NCBI RefSeq assembly: GCF_040939455.1
Contig: NC_134119.1
Location: 16,666,501 to 16,730,500 of the forward strand
Length of the DNA: 64,000 nt
Direction of reading: 5' to 3'
Source of the DNA: Microcebus murinus
Taxonomy: Eukaryota; Chordata; Mammalia; Primates; Cheirogaleidae
Shown: in pieces, positions 60,378 to 64,000 of the stretch
How positions within the stretch are numbered: position 1 is the stretch's first letter
How the letters are laid out: each line of letters starts with the position of its first letter
Notes under the pieces: model-generated
Database searches by the model: none
Told to the model about the DNA's origin: nothing
The model's input: only the letters and a program-made list of their open reading frames with translations
Position numbers and translations under genes: made by a program

Positions 60378-60889
60378 GAGACAGAATGATATCTGGGCAG
60401 TTAAAGGGGACTTAAATATGGTTAAGTGGCTCACAAGTTCTTGAACATAAGGATTTGTTTTTAATATCAAAAATAGCATAATCTCTCACAATAGTAATTT
60501 CAAAATCCATTGATTGAGAACATGTTAGAGACAAAAGACTATTATAATTTTCATGATGCTTTGTACTAATTTACATTTTATTAAGCATAATAGCATCTTC
60601 ACAGTGGGCATATGTATAAGATATATGCATGAAACACCCACAGATGATGCTTTACTTTGCACATGGATTTTGAATCCCTTGGCATGAATAAGATAATGTA
60701 AATAGAAGTACTAAATTCAAGGTCTGGTCTGTGGGAAGGATCAAGAAATGGTGGCTATCACCATCAACAACAGCAGCATAAGCAGCAGCAGCAGTATCCA
60801 AGAGATCTTCAGCACATGAGCAGGAATGACAGACAGTTGTCACCTCTTCTCTGTTGTAGAAAGAAGACTAGAGTGTAAGTCCTGAGATC
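60378..60889. other. Unique intron with a short CAG repeat
   Basis: Nothing but the trinucleotide run listed separately. Confidence 0.45.
60769..60795. repeat. Short (CAG)n-type repeat
   Basis: cagcagcataagcagcagca followed by gcag; interrupted and short. Confidence 0.85.
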
Positions 60890-61000
60890 TGACTATAAGT
60901 CGTAAGGCCTAGACCTGTACTTAATCAGCTGTGTAAACTTGTGCAAGTCACTCTCCTCATTGGGCTTCAGTGTTTGAAAGTAAAAGAAGGAGTTGAATAG
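60890..61000 (-). repeat. MIR fragment
   Basis: Reverse MIR: tcagctgtgtaaacttgtgc, aagtcactctcctcat and gggcttcagtgtttg. Confidence 0.7.
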
Positions 61001-61139
61001 GAATAGCATTTGCAGCTCTCAAATGCATTTCTTTCTCCATATGCCCATCAGAAATTGAGCTATAGATTCTAAGCAGTCTAATTCATTCTTGTCCAGATAA
61101 ATGAGCATCATTCATGACTCAAGTTTCTTAAACATGTTT

Positions 61140-61760
61140 ATACAATAAAGTACAAATTGGCACAATCCAGAGAGAAAGTCATTTAACCATATTTAACAAA
61201 ATCACAAATGTAGACTCCTTTCGATCCAGTAGTTCTATTTCTAGGAATGTATCCTGTAGATAATATGTTTGCTCATATGCAAAATGGTATTCATACAGGT
61301 CATTCACTTCAACATTGTATATGATAGGCAAAGATGGGGAACGACCTAAATGTCCATCAATAAGGAACTAGTTAAATGATGGTTTGCACATTCAATGAAA
61401 TACTATGCTTCGGTAAAATATACAAGGTCTTTCTAGAAGGTCTATATTGAAAAATATTGAAGATATATTACAAAGTAAAAAAAAAAAGTAGAAAAGTATG
61501 TTTTAGCACGCTACCTTTAGTGTTAAAAAAAATAAAACCCTCTCCACAGATGTAAGAAAGAGTACATGTTTGTTTTAGCTAATATATGCATAAAACATCT
61601 CTGGGCGGATAAACAGACAATTAATAATAGTGGTTAACCACTAGAGGAGTGATGGAAACTAGGGAGATGGGGACAAATATGGGAAGGAGACTTTCCCCTG
61701 CTTGTTATGTTTTTTGATGTTCAAATTACACAAATGCATTATCTACTCCAAAATTAAATA
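61140..61760 (+). mobile_element. Old L1 (L1M-type) 3' end
   Basis: Plus-strand L1: gatccagtagttctatttct, aatgtccatcaataaggaac, aatgaaatactatgcttcgg and the 3' UTR tacctttagtgttaaaaaaa. No open frame remains. Confidence 0.85.
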
Positions 61761-61912
61761 AAGCATTAAAACAAAGAGTATATGATTTATTAAACCATAT
61801 TCTTGGGTCCCATTTACCATATCTCCACAAGATATCAAGATCACTAATGTGCTTTTCAAAAATGAGTTTATATCACTACAAACATAAAAATATTCTTGAA
61901 GAAAAAATAGAT

Positions 61913-62003
61913 ATAGGAGTTCAAGGCTGCAGTGAGCTGTGATCATGCCACTGCTCTCCAGACTGGATGATAGAGTGAGACACTATCTCTAAAGAGAAAA
62001 AAA
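61913..62003 (+). repeat. Alu right-arm fragment
   Basis: Only the end of an Alu: ggctgcagtgagctgtgatc, atgccactgctctccag and gatagagtgagacactatct, then an A-rich tail. Confidence 0.85.
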
Positions 62004-62826
62004 AGAAGGAAATAAAGAAAAATAGATATAATTCCAAGGAATTTAACCGAATGTCCCCATCAGGTATGTCTTTATTTTGCTACTCAATATTTTTTTTCAT
62101 ACAAAAAAAATTATTTTCATATAAATGTAGAGTTTAAATGATGGGCAAGAGGACGTTTTTCTCCTATGTGGCTGGAATCTATCTTTAAACTTTTACTATA
62201 ATTTTAATATATAAACTGAGTCTATGTATGTTAAAGTGGTAATGTAGTATGGGAATATATTTCTTAGGTATCTCAATAACCAAAGAATTTTGAATAATTG
62301 TCAAGAATATTTAGAAATAAAAAAGACAATATAAAAATTTTAATCTATCCTTTCCTATTCAAGGAACCCGGAGAGGCAAAATAATGTGCCCAAAGTCATA
62401 GATCAATGTAAGGAGATACAGTATCACAATGACAGGCTGATATGATTAAATCTATTACTGCTATGGAGTTCTTAGACCTATTATCTTAATAAGTTAACCA
62501 CTGATTTAATAAAAATCATAGGTATACAAAGATTGGAATATCAGATTAATATATTTATGAACTGTACATGCAATCTAATTTAGATGTAATTGCACCCCCT
62601 AATAGAATTGACTGGCCTAAGGCTAGTTTTGCTCTTTTGTCATATAATCTGGCAGGAATTTGTGGACAAAGAAAAGGGCAGGCATCCCTGATTCCAGAAT
62701 CAACACCATAACTCCCTGTGAGCAGCAAAAGAGATATTGTTTCCTTAAAGTGTCCAGCTCCACATTCCAGAAAGGAAAAGCAACCTTCATATGTTGAAGA
62801 TCTTTTATTTTTTGTTATTAATAAAC
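62004..62826. other. Unique AT-rich intron, no feature recognised
   Basis: 62355-62470 (gcaaaataatgtgcccaaag) may hold a decayed MIR core. Nothing else. Confidence 0.45.
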
Positions 62827-62892
62827 TTTTTTTTAATTTCAGCATATTATAGGGGTACAAATGTTTAGGTTATGTATGTTGCCCTTGCCCCT
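62827..62892 (-). repeat. L1 3'-terminal fragment
   Basis: aatttcagcatattataggg and gtacaaatgtttaggttatg match the 3' end of the lemur-type L1s in this window in reverse orientation, a very short 5'-truncated copy. Confidence 0.75.
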
Positions 62893-64000
62893 CTATTCAG
62901 CCACAAAAACAATGTTGAAGCTCTTTCTTACACCACCTAGGAAAGCCAAGAAAAGAGCAATGCAATTTGTACATTTAATCAACATTTCAAATGCAATCCC
63001 TTGAAGGGATATGGAAAATGAGATGGCAAGCCCTTTTGTGCTTCATCAGACTAAAGTGTGGCAAGACAAATGAAGCCTGTTTTTGCTCATCTATTTCTGA
63101 AATCAATCAGTCCATAAATCAGCTCTTTTGTTTTGAAGATATAAGCACCACACCACCTTGCACTCCCCTACTCTTATTTATCCTGGGAAATTAGTCGGAA
63201 CTATATAGAAAAGGTGGGTAGGATAGAAGGTTTTCTTTGAAGGGGGTGTGGAGGAAAGCCTACTTTCATTTCTGAAAGTGTAAATTGAAAAATGTGTGAT
63301 TGGAATGCCAAATAAATATTGAAAGCAGCAGAATTATTTACAAAGATGCAATCAGACTTATCCTTGGCAAAACAAATGCAGCAAAAACATTCTGTGAACA
63401 AATACTAGCATAATGAATTTGAAAACAAATAAGAGAGCACATATAGGTTGCTATCATTGTTTTCCATTTGAGAAGCAACTGTGCTTCATTCAAACTGCTA
63501 ATGAACAGTCAGACCAAGAGTAGAATCAATTACACGTTGCTTTCATTCACTCCACTCTTGTATTCATAAGCATAATCGGTCCATCTAACAGACTGCATAA
63601 TAATGCCATGCCCTGTCAATCATATCAAATTGCATGAATTTTAAGGAGAAACCAACGCATGGAATTAAATTGATTTTCTTTTCTAGAGATACAACCGCAA
63701 AACCGAGCACTAAAGGTACTATTTGTAAATCTTATTGGCCAATTTATATGATAAGCACCACCAGTCTATGACTGAAACAGAATACTTGAAGTTCAGTTAA
63801 CAGGAAATTGAATTACCACCTGATAGCATTACAAAGTAAATGCTGCCTTTTCTTTTCATACAGGCCAGTGTTTTTGTATACACATTTTCAAAGTTTGCTT
63901 TTATTATATTTCAAGAAACAATCAATTGTCCATAAGATGTTCCTTTTCAATCTGCAGCACACATCATTTAGGATGCACTTCAACATGCCCTGCAGCATGT
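62893..64000. other. Unique intron to the window end
   Basis: No gene, RNA or repeat recognised in the last 1.1 kb. Confidence 0.5.

Larger units (their letters stand above)
56815..64000 (-). other. MACROD2: MACROD2 intron upstream of the exon (partial)
   Basis: Sequence right of the acceptor is the end of the preceding phase-1 intron on the minus strand. At least 7.2 kb lies in the window and no preceding exon (expected to carry the GGGVDG loop) was recognised. Confidence 0.8.

Overview
The window is nuclear DNA from a primate, almost certainly a strepsirrhine (lemur or loris group). The best evidence is a young 7SL-derived Alu subtype that carries an extra segment with the motif ttggccaattaa between its arms (minus strand at 22931-23262, plus strand at 60022-60361). 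The L1 elements also look lineage-specific, MIR, L2, MaLR and DNA-transposon relics are abundant, and CpG is depleted. The Alu subtype resembles mouse-lemur-type copies known to me, but the species is an inference.

Only one host coding feature can be supported: a 122-nt internal exon on the minus strand at 56693-56814. It encodes part of the macro domain of MACROD2, a mono-ADP-ribosyl-hydrolase, and has a good acceptor and a consensus donor. Everything else is then intron of this very large gene: 56815-64000 is the end of the upstream intron and 1-56692 the start of the downstream intron, both running off the window. I found no promoter, CpG-island gene start, RNA gene, CRISPR array or second gene.

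Layout, left to right. 1-1026: 3' part of a young L1 with an open ORF2 tail. 1-9 kb: MIR/L2 fragments, a FLAM-like monomer, a mariner transposase relic beside an LTR, and two Alus. 9-19 kb: mostly unique AT-rich sequence with a pair of related segments (14860-15660 and 17040-17540), the first split by an Alu. 19-28 kb: MIR, MaLR LTR, a CpG-denser patch (22.1-22.8 kb), a young Alu, L2 and an LTR. 28-38 kb: Alu, a Tigger-family transposon (30258-31442), LTR, MIRs, hAT and MLT1 LTR. 38-50 kb: a long reverse L2 broken by an L1 tail and a hAT element, an old L1, a Tigger with a nested hAT, a MaLR LTR, and a hAT with an LTR-like insert. 50-56.7 kb: almost unique sequence leading to the exon. 57-64 kb: L1, a perfect 21-bp-arm hairpin (58243-58289), polypurine tract, young Alu, L1 and MIR fragments.

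I do not see a new biological system. The most distinctive signals are the isolated exon, the hairpin at 58.2 kb, the paired segments at 15 and 17 kb, and the nested transposons. Repeat family names rest on remembered consensus motifs, not on a database search.
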